Shown in pieces: positions 20,620 to 31,634 of a stretch of DNA of 64,000 nt. The stretch lies in assembly GCA_963921195.1 (NCBI GenBank), contig OY992538.1:55542852-55606851 (forward strand), read 5' to 3'. The position numbers and the translations under genes were made by a program. The stretch comes from Pegoplata infirma. Its lineage: Eukaryota; Arthropoda; Insecta; Diptera; Anthomyiidae. The notes beneath the pieces were generated by a model. The model ran no database searches and was not told where the DNA came from. It worked only from the letters and a program-made list of their open reading frames with translations. Position 1 is the first letter of the stretch, and every line of letters starts with the position of its first letter.

Positions 20620-20958
20620 AAATTTAATTACAAATAAATCTTTAACAGTGTCCGGACATTTCCCCCACGGACATATGTCACGGCACCATCCGTCGCTATA
20701 AATTTCAAAAGAACCCATTTTATATGATTAAAAAAACAAAACATTAATTTTTATTAAATCTATAACTGAGGTGCAAGGGAGAAAATATTTGAAATCAGGT
20801 ATCATTCCTACAAAATTTCCAAAAAAAATCCATTTGGATATCATTTTTTTTTTAAGGTCAGCCTGCGGATGATTTATATTTATTGGAATTACTATATCAC
20901 TCATACGCCACAAAACTTTCCCAATTAAGATTTTTTTTTAATTCAAAAAAACTGAAAT
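20620..20958 (-). repeat. Inverted satellite arm, inner part
   Basis: The phrases TCACTCATACGCCACAAAAC, 'cctgcggatgatttatatt' and 'ggcaccatccgtcgctataaattt' appear in inverse order and orientation at 23830-24110. The array therefore faces itself across 20959-23800. Confidence 0.6.
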
Positions 20959-20961
20959 ATA

Positions 20962-21597
20962 CACTCAGAAAATTATGTTAGTTACTACATGTAAGTTGTT
21001 TGTATATTTTACAGTAGTTAGTTGTTTTCAACTACAAAGTCAGTTGTTTTTGTATGAAAAATATCAAACAACTATTTGTGTTAGTTATTTTAAGTCTTTT
21101 TTTTAATAACTAACAAAAAAGTGCTGTAATGTAGTAACAGTTATTTAAACTAGTAAATTTTTTTCCAAAAAATAAAAAATTTTTTTTTTTTTCATAACTT
21201 TTAAAAAAAAAAAAAAAAAAACTTGGAAAAAATATTGTCCTCAATTTTTTTTCTGAAAAATTACAAAAAAAAATTCCAAAAAATAAAAATAAATTTTCGT
21301 TTTTTTTATTTTTCTCAACTTAAAAAAAAACTTGCAAAAAATTTGGTCTTCAATTTTTTTTTGAAAATTAAAAAAAAAAATATATTAAATTGATTATTTT
21401 ATTTTTACTACATGTTAGTCGTTTTGACTACAAATGTTAGTAGTTTTTACTACATAAGTCAGTTGTTTTTTTTTCAGTTAAAATAACTTACATTGTTAGT
21501 TGATTTAACTGACAAAAGTAGTTGACCCCAAAACAACTAACAAAGTAGTTATTTTAACTGACATTTTCAGTTAATTTTACTAACATAATTTTTTGAG
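20962..21597 (+). mobile_element. CACTCA-ended MITE copy 6
   Basis: The left end CACTCAGAAAATTATG and right end CATAATTTTTTGAG have TA on both sides. A middle segment (TTTCCAAAAAATAAAAAT) is partly duplicated, which makes this copy longer than copy 5. Confidence 0.75.
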
Positions 21598-21599
21598 TA

Positions 21600-21960
21600 T
21601 TTGTCATATTTGTCAAATAAACCTACAATAAGTCTACTACACAAAAAAAAAACTAGGAAAAGTCTCGTAATCCAAATTACTAGGAAAAGTCTCGTAATCC
21701 CATTTTACCAATATTTGACAGTTTTCCTTATTTTTTAACAATCATATTTGGTTCGAAATTTATTTTTTTTTTTGTAATTTTACAAATTTCCAAGATAATT
21801 TTACAAAAAAAAATCTAGTACATTCACGAGAATTCCTTGTAATTTTAATTGCGCCAAAAAAACTAAATTTACAATTTTATTGGTAAAAAACTTGTAAAAT
21901 TACAAAATTATTGGTAAAATCCTTGTAAAATTACTAGGAATTCTCTTAAATAGGAGGTAC
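21600..21960. repeat. ACTAGGAAAAGTCTCGTAATCC duplication region
   Basis: CTAGGAAAAGTCTCGTAATC occurs twice in tandem at about 21652-21700. The right edge GTAATTTT...AAATAGGAGGTA recurs at 23570-23600 beyond the next elements. Confidence 0.4.
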
Positions 21961-22204
21961 ACACAGAAAACAAATTTGCTAATTTCCAACTGAAATTCTG
22001 TTGTTGCAACAAAAAATCGGTGGATCCATTTGAAGTAAGGTTGAAACAACTAAATATCGGTAGTTACAACAAAATTTTGTTATTACAACTGTCTTTTAAT
22101 TGAAACAACTATAAAGTTCGTTAGCCACATCAAAATGTAGTAGCAGCAACCGAATTTTGAGTTAATACAACTGAAAAATTCAGTTGGAAATTTATTTTTC
22201 TGTG
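21961..22204. mobile_element. Small MITE with ACACAGAAAA ends
   Basis: The left end ACACAGAAAACAAATTTG and right end AATTTATTTTTCTGTGT are inverted, with CAACTGAAATT/CAGTTGGAAATT just inside. It contains several GTTGCAACAAAA and GTTGTAACAA motifs. About 244 bp, non-coding. Confidence 0.55.
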
Positions 22205-22239
22205 TAGCAAAAAATCTAGTAAAGTTACAAAATCCATTA

Positions 22240-23480
22240 CCCGGGTTTCGGTCTACCCGGGTAGACCGGTCTTTTTGTTCATCGGTCTACCCGGGTAGAC
22301 CGGTCTACCGGTCTAACCGGTCTAACCCGGTCTACCCGGTTAACCGGACTGTAGGTTAACCGGTCTACCCGAGTAGACCGGTTTTTAAATTTTTATTTAT
22401 TGAATTTTTGTTAAGAACAACTTTTACAATCAATCAAGGGCAAAAATGAAATATTAAATTAGTTAGTGTTATTTTCACCAAAACTTCGAAAATTTCTCCA
22501 TTTTTTTCACTAAAAATGAAAAATGCTGATATCTCAAAAACTAAGCAAGATAGAGCAAAACGGAGAAAATTTTCAAAAGAAAGACATCGAAGAAAAGTAT
22601 GGAACAGCCTTCCTCTATCGATGTGTGGACTCAATAGGTCCGAAATTTTAAATTAAAAATTCGCATTCCGGAAAATTTTAAAAAGCCAATATCTCGGTAG
22701 GTATTGTCCACACGATAAAAAGTTTAATGGCGTTTTTGTTGCTCTTTACTTGAAGAGCTTGACCACAGAATATCTGAAAGCCCTGAGATCAAACGTTTTT
22801 GAGCTATTTGATTTTTAATTTTTTTAGGACCCCAAAAATCATTTTTTTATGAGTTCAAATGCCGATTTCTCAAAATTTTTGTTCTACGACCGGCACAAAA
22901 AGCTGTGAATAGATCGAAAATTATGTCTAGAGTATCCTTGTTTCATATGGAGTCATTTGAAGCAACCGCAAAAAAGTGCCGTCCTAAAGACCGAAAAGAC
23001 CGTCTCAATTTCATGTAAATATATGGAAAACACAAGACTTTACGAGTTTAACAGCCGCTTTCTCAAAATTTTTGTTCTACGACCGGCACAAAAAACTGTA
23101 GGTACATACTTAGATCGGAAATTATGTCTAGAGTATCTCTATTCCATATGGAGTCATTTGAAGCAACCACAAAAAAGTGCCGTCCTAAAGACCGAAAAAG
23201 ACCGTCCCGATTTCATGTAAATACATGGAAAACACAAGACTTTACGAGTTTAACAGCCAATTTCTCAAAATTTTTGTTCTACGACAAATTGTTCTTAAGT
23301 TTTGTAAAAAATTCACTTTCTCTACATAATATTTCAGTTTGACACTTTAGTTGTTCTTAAAAATGGTGGAAGTGGGAAATTTAAAAAAATATTAGTATAA
23401 AGACCGGTCTGCCCGGGTAGACCGGTCTACCCCGGGTAGACCGGTTTTCGGTCTACCCGGGTAACCGGTCCTGACCGTAG
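22240..23480. mobile_element. GGTCTACCCGGGTAGACC-bounded element
   Basis: Both borders (22240-22385 and 23400-23480) are packed with GGTCTACCCGGGTAGACCGG palindromes, GC-rich islands in AT-rich DNA. Between them a unit containing 'atggagtcatttgaagcaac' and CCGTCCTAAAGACCG repeats two to three times with a period near 195 bp (phrase TTTTTGTTCTACGAC at about 22877, 23070 and 23271). No transposase is seen, and open frames at 22957-23342 are repeat read-through. Confidence 0.6.
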
Positions 23481-23599
23481 GCTCTAGTCAAAAACTTTGT
23501 AAATTTACAATTGTATTGGTAAAAACCTTGTAAAATTTCAAAAATATTTGTAAAAAGCTTGTAAAATTACTAGTAATTTTTGTCAAATAGGAGGTAGCA

Positions 23600-24551
23600 A
23601 ACAAAAAAAAGATACTTCCACCAACTTGGTTTGGAGATATTTTTTTTTAAGTAAAACCACTTTTTTCATAAATTTAAAATTGGAAAAGTTGGCAATATCT
23701 TGAAAACTTTTCTACTTTGGAAACTTTAGACTTTATTTTCGGACTCAGCGCTAGAATTTACATGAAAATAAATTTAAAATGTCGTGGAATTCTAAGGATT
23801 TGAAAAAAATCTTAATAGGAAAAGTTTTGTGGCGTATGAGTGATAAGTAATTCCTTAAATATATTAAATATAAATCATCCGCAAGCTGACTTAAAAAAAA
23901 TTATATACAATTGGATTTTTTTTGGATATTTATAGAGATAATCCCTATTTTCATCTATTTTATCTCCAGCACCTCTAGTTATAGATTTAATTGAAATTAA
24001 GAAAAAATCATCTTATAAAAATAAATTTTTTGAAATTTTTAGCGACGCTTCTCTATTTTTGCTATTTTCGAATAGTTCGACAGTTAAGGATGGTGCCGTG
24101 ACATAGCCCACACTGACATTATTCCCATTTCCGTTATGGGAATTACATATGTCCAAAATGAATTCGGTCATAGTGGCGGTATAACGGTGGTGGGGGCTAT
24201 GTCCGGGCACCGTTAAGGATTTAATTGTAATAAAATTAAAAAAAAAATCATATAAAAATTGATTTTGATAATTTTAAGAATGATCCCAAATTTCAGATAT
24301 TTTCGCTGTAGCACTCCTAGTTTAGGATTTTATTGCAATTAAAGTTTTTTCTACACAAAACTTTTATAAAAATTGTTTTTTGGAAATTTATAGCGATAAT
24401 CTTCCATTTTTGCTATTTTCGCGCTTGAACCACTATATAAGGATTTAATTGGTATAAAGTTTTTTTTTAGAAAAAAATCATATAAAAACGTCTTTTTTAG
24501 AAATTTATAGCGATGTTTCCTAATTTGAGGTTTTTTGTTTTAGCACCTCTA
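23600..24551 (+). repeat. 113-bp-type satellite, right arm
   Basis: It carries GTAGCACTCCTAGTTTAGG, 'tttaattgcaattaaagttt' and 'tttagcacctct' phrases that mirror 19148-20958 in inverse order. The array is cut at 24551 by a TA-flanked element and resumes at 29139. Confidence 0.6.
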
Positions 24552-24981
24552 CACACAGGGAAAAAATTATTTGGAACTCAGTCGAATCTCCTCAAATTTG
24601 GTTTCAGCATATAAGGTTTAGTTACAACTACTTAAATTTAATTATCATGATTTTAAAACTAACTTTTAAACCAAAAATCTGAACAAATTACCAACAAACA
24701 ATCACATTTTGAAAAAATATTAGTTGCATTTATCAATTTAAAAAAAAAATAAGTTCAAAAACATTCATAATTGTCCGAACCATTCATTTATATTTTGTTT
24801 TTTAATGCAATAAATTTTTAGTAACAATCACAGAATATAAGTTCAGTTATATTAAAAATCAGTTACAGCAACTGTTACGTGGTATAAATTGTTTCAAATT
24901 TTGAAAAATTCAAAATATCTAAGAACTTTTAAGTATTGGTAAACACAATAATTTTTTAATTTTGTGAAAAAGTTACTGCAA

Positions 24982-25424
24982 CCATGGCACAATAATACCA
25001 GGTAGTATTATTAGAATTTGCTGTCAATAGCGTCCACCTCTTAAATTCAAAATTTTAAAAATTTAAATTTAAATAAATAAAAAAATCAAAACAGAAAAAA
25101 TTATAAACAATAGCAAACAACAAAATAAACAAGAAATCCCAGCAGACAATTTGAAAATATCTTCCAAAAAGTGGTTATGTTTATGCCCGTAGACAAAACT
25201 TTAAGCCACGGTTTTAGACAAATGGGTTAGTTTCCACAATAGGAACACAGTTTTTGCAATAATAACCATTTTCGTAAATGAAAATCGATTGAAAATGTTC
25301 CTTTTATTTATTTGTTTGTTGGGTTGGTTTATTATTTCAGGTTGTTGAAGCCAAGGGGTTTTATGTTTGTTTACATATTTTTGATTACTTTTTCTAATGA
25401 TAGTACCGTTATAGTTTTACAATG
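24982..25424 (+). mobile_element. 443-bp repeat, copy 1 (identical to 31184-31626)
   Basis: It starts CCATGGCACAATAATACC and ends GTTATAGTTTTACAATG. Line-by-line comparison with 31184-31626 shows no difference. ACTGCAA lies on both sides of this copy, and CCCAAAAT on both sides of the other, so it behaves as a transposed unit with a 7-8 bp duplication. Its ends are not clear inverted repeats and it encodes nothing. Confidence 0.8.
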
Positions 25425-25607
25425 ACTGCAATTAATTGTATGTTGCTTATACAAAAACTTAGTTAAATTATTAAAACGTCATCAACAAAAAAACAAAATA
25501 GTTTTCCAGCTAATATTTTTTTAAAAAATATTTTCTATAAAGATGAACCAAAACATGAATTAAATATGCTGTTACCAAAAAGGAAAATAAACCACAAAAC
25601 GTAAGTA

Positions 25608-25839
25608 CCCAGCAAAAACTTCGCTTACCAAGTAATTAACTGAAGGGGTTAGAAAAAATATGAGTAACTAGTTACCTCCCAATTTCAACGTTAATTACAT
25701 TAACACGGTGATGTCATTGGAGGTAACCACATTTTGCCTTTTTTGGCGCAATGTAATGCTAATGGTAATTAGTAGTATTCAAAGCCATTACCACGTAAGC
25801 GAGACAGGAAGGGGCAACCATTACCAAGTTTTTGTTGGG
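25608..25839. mobile_element. 232-bp foldback MITE, CCCAGCAAAAACTT ends
   Basis: The inverted ends are CCCAGCAAAAACTTCG and the inverse of CAAGTTTTTGTTGGG with TA flanks. GGTAATTA/TAATTACC motifs occur inside. Confidence 0.65.
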
Positions 25840-26094
25840 TATGTTTAAATCTGTGCAAAAAACATGTGCAAGTACTTTTTTTTTAATAAAGATTGGTTTC
25901 ATTTGCAGAAAAAAATTACCACTTAAGATTCAAATTTGGATCCATGCTTCCTGCGGATTAACCAACTTATCAACATTCAAACTTTGAAGGCACATATAAA
26001 TCTCTATTGAAGAGCTGTATTGCGACGATTTTTAAGAGGTAACATATTTGCATAAAAAATTGTGTGCCATAATAGAATTTTCTACACACAAGAT

Positions 26095-28750
26095 ATCGCT
26101 GAATATCAGAATTTTTCTATTGCAAAATGTCTGAGAGTCTGAGACCTTTTTTATATGAAAAATTCAAAGATTCTGAGATTTTTTTACCATAGCGAAATTC
26201 ATAAATTCTGAGACTTCTTCTATAGATAAAATATCTCAGAATCTCAGGCTTTCTATAGGAAAAATGCCTCAGAATATGAAAATTATTTTATAGGAAAAAT
26301 TTCTCAGAATCTGTGACTTTTCCCATTGGAAAAATCTCTCAGAATCAGAGACTTTTTCTTTAGGAAAAATTTCTCAGAATCGGGGAATCAGATACTTTTT
26401 CTTTAGGAAAAATATCTTAGAATCAGAGACATTTTCTTTAGGAAAAACATATCAGAATCTGTGACTTTTTCTATAGTAAAATATCTCAGAATCTGAGACT
26501 TTTTTATAGAAAAAATGTCCCAGAATCTGAGATTTTTTTTATAGAAAAAATGTCTCGAATCTGAGACTTTTTTATAGAAAAAATGTCTCAGAATCTGAGA
26601 CTTTTTTTATAGAAAAAATGTCTCAGAATCTGAGACTTTTTTTATAGAAAAAATGTCTCAGAATCTGAGACTTTTTTTATAGAAAAAATGTCTCAGAATC
26701 TGAGACTTTTTTTATAGAAAAAATGTCTCAGAATCTGAGACTTTTTTTATAGAAAAAATGTCTCAGAATCTGAGACTTTTTTTATAGAAAAAATGTCTCA
26801 GAATCTGAGACTTTTTTTATAGAAAAAATGTTTCAGAATCTGAGACTTTTTTTATAGAAAAAATGTCTCAGAATCTGAGACTTTTTTTATAGAAAAAATG
26901 TCTCAGAATCTGAGACTTTTTTTATAGAAAAAATGTCTCAGAATCTGAGACTTTTTTTATAGAAAAAATGTCTCAGAATCTGAGACTTTTTTTATAGAAA
27001 AAATGTCTCAGAATCTGAGACTTTTTTTATAGAAAAAATGTCTCAGAATCTGAGACTTTTTTTATAGAAAAAATGTCTCAGAATCTGAGACTTTTTTTAT
27101 AGAAAAAATGTCTCAGAATCTGAGACTTTTTCTATAGAAAAAATGTCTCAGAAGCTGAGACTTTTTCTATAGAAAAAATGTCTCAGAATCTGAGACTTTT
27201 TCTATAGAAAAAATGTCTCAGAAGCTGAGACTTTTTCTATAGAAAAAATGTCTCAGAATCTGAGACTTTTTCTATAGAAAAAATGTCTCAGAATCTGAGA
27301 CTTTTTCTATAGAAAAAATGTCTCAGAATCTGAGACTTTTTCTATAGAAAAAATGTCTCAGAATCTGAGACTTTTTCTATAGAAAAAATGTCTCAGAATC
27401 TGAGTCTTTTTCTATAGAAAAAATGTCTCAGAATCTGAGACTTTTTCTATAGAAAAAATGTCTCAGATTTTGAGACTTTTTTTATAGGAAAAATGTCTCA
27501 GAATCTGAGACTTTTTTATAGGAAAAATGTCTCAGAATCTGAGACTTTTTTTATAGGAAAAGTGTCTCAGAATCTGAGACTTTTTTTATAGGAAAAGTGT
27601 CTCAGAATCTGAGACTTTTTTTATAGGAAAAGTGTCTCAGAATCTGAGACTTTTTTTTATAGGAAAAATGTCTCAGAATCTGAGACTTTTTTTATAGGAA
27701 AAATGTCTCAGAATCTGAGACTTTTTTTTATAGGAAAAATGTCTCAGAATCTGAGACTTTTTTATAGGAAAAATGTCTCAGAATCTGAGACTTTTTTTAT
27801 AGGAAAAATGTCTCAGAATCTGACACTTTTTTTATAGAAAAAGTGTCTCAGAATCTGAGGCTTTTTCTGTAGAAAAAATGTCTCAAAATCTGAGACTTTT
27901 TCTATACAAAAAATGTCTCAGAATCTGAGACTTTTTATTATAGAAAAAATGTCGCAGAATCTGAGACTTTTTCTAAAGAAAAAATGTCTCAGAGTCTGAG
28001 ACTTTTTCTATAGAAAAAATGTCCTAGAATCTGATACTTTTTCTATAGAAAAAATAACTCAGAATCTGAAAGTTTATCTCAAAAGCTAAGGCATTTTTAA
28101 TATAGAAGGGTCTCCGATTCTGAGACATTTTTTATATAAAACGGTCTCAGATTCCGAGTAGCTTGCTTTTTACAGAGAATTTTTTTTCTACAGATTCTGA
28201 GAGGTTTTTTTTATAGAAAAAGGCTCAGATTTTGCACGTTTTTTCTATAGAAAAATCTCAGATTTTGAGACGTTTTTTCTATAGAAAAATCCCAGATTTT
28301 CAGAGATTTTTCCTTCATAAGACGTCTCTCTTTCTGATACGTTTTTTTCTTTAGAAAAAGTCTCAGATTATGATACGGTTTTCTCTATAGAAAAAGTCTC
28401 CGATTCTGAAACGGGATTTCTATAAAAAAAGTCTCAGATTCTGAATCTGTTTTATAGAAAAATTCTCAGATTCTGCGATGTCTCAGATTCTAAGACGATT
28501 TTGATATAGAATAATTCTCAGAATCTGACACGTTTTTCCTATAGAAAAAATCTCAGATTCTGAGTCTCTGATTCTAAGATATTTTTTCTATAGAAAGTTT
28601 TAGATTGTAAGATATTTTTGCTATAGAAAAATTTTCAGATTTTATACAAAAAGTCTCAGATTCTGGTACATATTTTCTATAGAAAAAGTCTTAGATTCGA
28701 AGAAATATTTTCTATAGAAAAAGTCTCAGCTGCTGAGACGCTTTTCGCAG
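26095..28750. repeat. 35-bp dyad satellite array
   Basis: From about 26515 to 27990 roughly 40 near-identical units of 35 bp run head to tail. Each unit has two palindromes: GTCTCAGAATCTGAGAC (one central mismatch) and TTTTTCTATAGAAAAA (perfect in the ctatag variant). Variants come in blocks (TTTATAGAA, then TTCTATAGAA, then TTTATAGGAA), a sign of local homogenisation. Both edges (26095-26515, 27990-28750) decay gradually. It is non-coding. Confidence 0.92.
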
Positions 28751-29138
28751 ATTCTGAGAATTTTTATAAAAAAAAAATATGCTTAAAAATTGAATTAAAT
28801 ATCAACTTTTGTATATCTTCTTGTAAAATTACCTTATTTAATAAATATATTACAGAAAACCCTTTTTTTGTCTTTTTATTTTACGGTTGAAGGACCCCAT
28901 TAATAAAATATTTTAGTCGTGGTGCTATTATATCGGTCACAACAACCATTTTGATCTTTTAATTTTTCGTTGCTTCAACAGATATATTCAGTTGCTCTTA
29001 CTGAAATTCGATATATATACCAATTAACTAAATCGAAAATATTAGTAATTACAACTGATAAAAGTGATAGTTGGCTGGACTACAATAATTTGGTTGGTTC
29101 TAAATTTGGTTGGCACAACGAATCCGTTTTCTGTGTGT

Positions 29139-29601
29139 AGTGAAGCCATAAAACGCCAGCAAATGTTTTTTTGTTTAAGAAAAAATTTCAAATAAAAATG
29201 GATTTTTGGAAATTGCAATTGAAGTTTTTCAGAAAAAATTCAAATAATGATTTTTGAAAACCTATAGAGATAATACCCAACTTTAGCTGTTTTAGCTCTA
29301 GTCCCTCTAGTTAGGGATTTAATAACAGTTGAAGTTTATTTTTGGATTATTCCTATTTTAAGCTTTTTTGTTTAAGCACCTCTAGTTAAGTCATAGAACG
29401 CCAGAAAATGTTTTTTATGAAAAAATTTATAAAAAAAATTTATTTTTGAAATCTATAAAGATGATCCTCAGTTTTCGCTCTAGCCCCTCTAGTTGAGGAT
29501 TTAATTGCAATAAAAGATTAAAAAAAAAAAAATGTATACAAATATGGATTTTTGGAATTGTTTAGGGATGATCCCTAATTTGTGATATTTTTGATCCATC
29601 A
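29139..29601 (+). repeat. 113-bp-type satellite, continuation
   Basis: Phrases 'aagccataaaacgccag', TAGTCCCTCTAGTTAGGG and 'ttaattgcaataaaa' continue the array interrupted at 24551. It is broken again at 29601 by the next element. Confidence 0.6.
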
Positions 29602-29923
29602 CACTGTGGGCCAGGATTTCCATTTTTTGGCCAATAAGGTCTGTAACGCAACACATATTTAAAAATATTTTTTCGGAATGTCGACATCTTAAATTTTGTC
29701 CACCTTTAATATCTTTTTATTATAGCTTAAAGTTTTTTTTTTTTGCATGAGGTTGAAGTCAATGTTTGAGATTTTTTTTATATTTTTTATTTATGAAACA
29801 AATAATTTTTTTTTGTACTTCGACACAATATTTTTTCAAATTTTCGGTGAAGTTCTCCTAAAGACATACCTGTTTGTTCAACACATGATATAAACTGCCA
29901 AAAAGTAAGCTATAAGCATTTTT

Positions 29924-30190
29924 TATACCCTCCAACCACAGTATGGGGGTATACTCACTTTGTCATTCCGTGTGTAACATATCGAAATATCGGTCGGGGA
30001 CCCCACAAAGTATATATAATATTGATCCATGATAGAATCTAAGACATTCTAGCGATGTCCGTCCGTCCGTCCGTCTGTAGAAATAACGATGCAGTCCAAA
30101 CCAAAAGAGCTAGACCCCTGAAATTGACCAAGAATATCTCTTATGTTACTGGTAAGGTTAAGTTCGAAGATGGGCAAATTCGGACCAGGG
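29924..30190 (+). mobile_element. INE-1-like element, 5' half
   Basis: It runs from TATACCCTCCAACCACAG to 'cggaccaggg', where the 30191-35354 element breaks it. The 3' half resumes at 35355. Contains GTCCGTCCGTCCGTCTG. Confidence 0.75.
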
Positions 30191-30200
30191 CACACTGTAA

Positions 30201-31183
30201 GGTTTTAACATTTTAGCTTATCAAAATCCAATTTTTTGAATGTTTTTTTTTTAAAGAATTTTTACTAGAATTGATTGATAACAATCCCAACGACATATAA
30301 TTGCATTTGGAATTAAAAAAATTAACAGCGTTATGAAGTAACAGCACCTTAAACTTCACTGTAATTGCAGACTATTGCTAGACATAAGCAAGTTAAGGCG
30401 CGTAGCCCAACTTTGAATGGTTGTAACTTTTTTATAAAATGCAATATCTTCATGAAATTTTTTTTATTTTGTAGTTTTGTATATAATTTATTAACAGAAT
30501 TAATCAATTGTAAAACACGTGATCAGAACAAAAGTTTGAAGGTTTTTAAATATATCTCTTTTTAGAAGTTATTTTAAATTTATTTTTTTTTTCATTGGAC
30601 ATAAAAATATATACACAAGCAAGCACAAGTAGTCGCATTATTTGCTTCAGATTACCTATTTTGTCTTCTTTCTGAATCAACCAAAAAAATCTGCCCCAAC
30701 TTGCCCCCCCACTATTCCCGATCCAAAAACTGATCATGAATTCTTGTATTTCGCGCCAACAAATTTTACATGTTTGGCTGCTTGCAGAAAAAAATTAAAA
30801 ATGTCTGCGTGTATTTGAATTTATTTCAGGAAATATTAGTACTGGTTCAAAACAAACTCTTAATTTGCAAGAAATAAAACTTTTTTCTCAAAAAATTTGC
30901 GCACAAATAAACTCAAAATGGCAGATATCGAAAAGAACAAAACTTCGATTTTTGAAAACAAATACTGGTTGGTTGACTCTAGAAATTGATTTATCACAAT
31001 TTATTTGTGACTAGCAGAGTACCCGGCGTTGCCCGAGGAATAAAAATTCGAAATTTTAATCAATAATTATGAAATTTGTGTTAATTTTTTTTTGTTCTAA
31101 GAACAATATTTTTTTATAAAATAAAAAAATCTATTTTTATTGAACAAAATTAAAACATTGAAGAAAATTGTTTTCCCCAAAAT
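30201..31183. other. Interior of the 5.2-kb element, left part
   Basis: AT-rich, with no credible coding frame. At 31009-31045 the phrase AGAGTACCCGGCGTTGCCCG, which I have seen in insect interspersed repeats, marks the edge of another repeat whose other end may be the TATAATATAGTATAGAT at 34240-34256. Confidence 0.35.
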
Positions 31184-31626
31184 CCATGGCACAATAATAC
31201 CAGGTAGTATTATTAGAATTTGCTGTCAATAGCGTCCACCTCTTAAATTCAAAATTTTAAAAATTTAAATTTAAATAAATAAAAAAATCAAAACAGAAAA
31301 AATTATAAACAATAGCAAACAACAAAATAAACAAGAAATCCCAGCAGACAATTTGAAAATATCTTCCAAAAAGTGGTTATGTTTATGCCCGTAGACAAAA
31401 CTTTAAGCCACGGTTTTAGACAAATGGGTTAGTTTCCACAATAGGAACACAGTTTTTGCAATAATAACCATTTTCGTAAATGAAAATCGATTGAAAATGT
31501 TCCTTTTATTTATTTGTTTGTTGGGTTGGTTTATTATTTCAGGTTGTTGAAGCCAAGGGGTTTTATGTTTGTTTACATATTTTTGATTACTTTTTCTAAT
31601 GATAGTACCGTTATAGTTTTACAATG
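31184..31626 (+). mobile_element. 443-bp repeat, copy 2
   Basis: Identical by eye to 24982-25424. Flanked by CCCAAAAT on both sides (31176-31183 and 31627-31634), a perfect 8-bp target duplication. It is inserted in the interior of the 5.2-kb element. Confidence 0.85.
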
Positions 31627-31634
31627 CCCAAAAT

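Larger units (their letters stand above)
24552..29137. mobile_element. 4.6-kb TA-flanked element carrying a satellite
   Basis: The left end CACACAGGGAAAAAATT and right end TTTTCTGTGTG are inverted, flanked by TA (24550-24551, 29138-29139). Joining the flanks restores the satellite phrase 'agcacctctagt(g/t)aagcc'. The inner arms contain GGTTTAGTTACAACTA-type motifs. Cargo is a 443-bp repeat (24982-25424), a MITE (25608-25839) and a 35-bp satellite (26095-28750). No transposase is seen, so it is a non-autonomous Tc1/mariner-type element. Confidence 0.65.

Noticed and set aside
26095..28750. CRISPR-like regular array
   Set aside because: Units follow each other without variable spacers, and the host is a eukaryote; it is a satellite.
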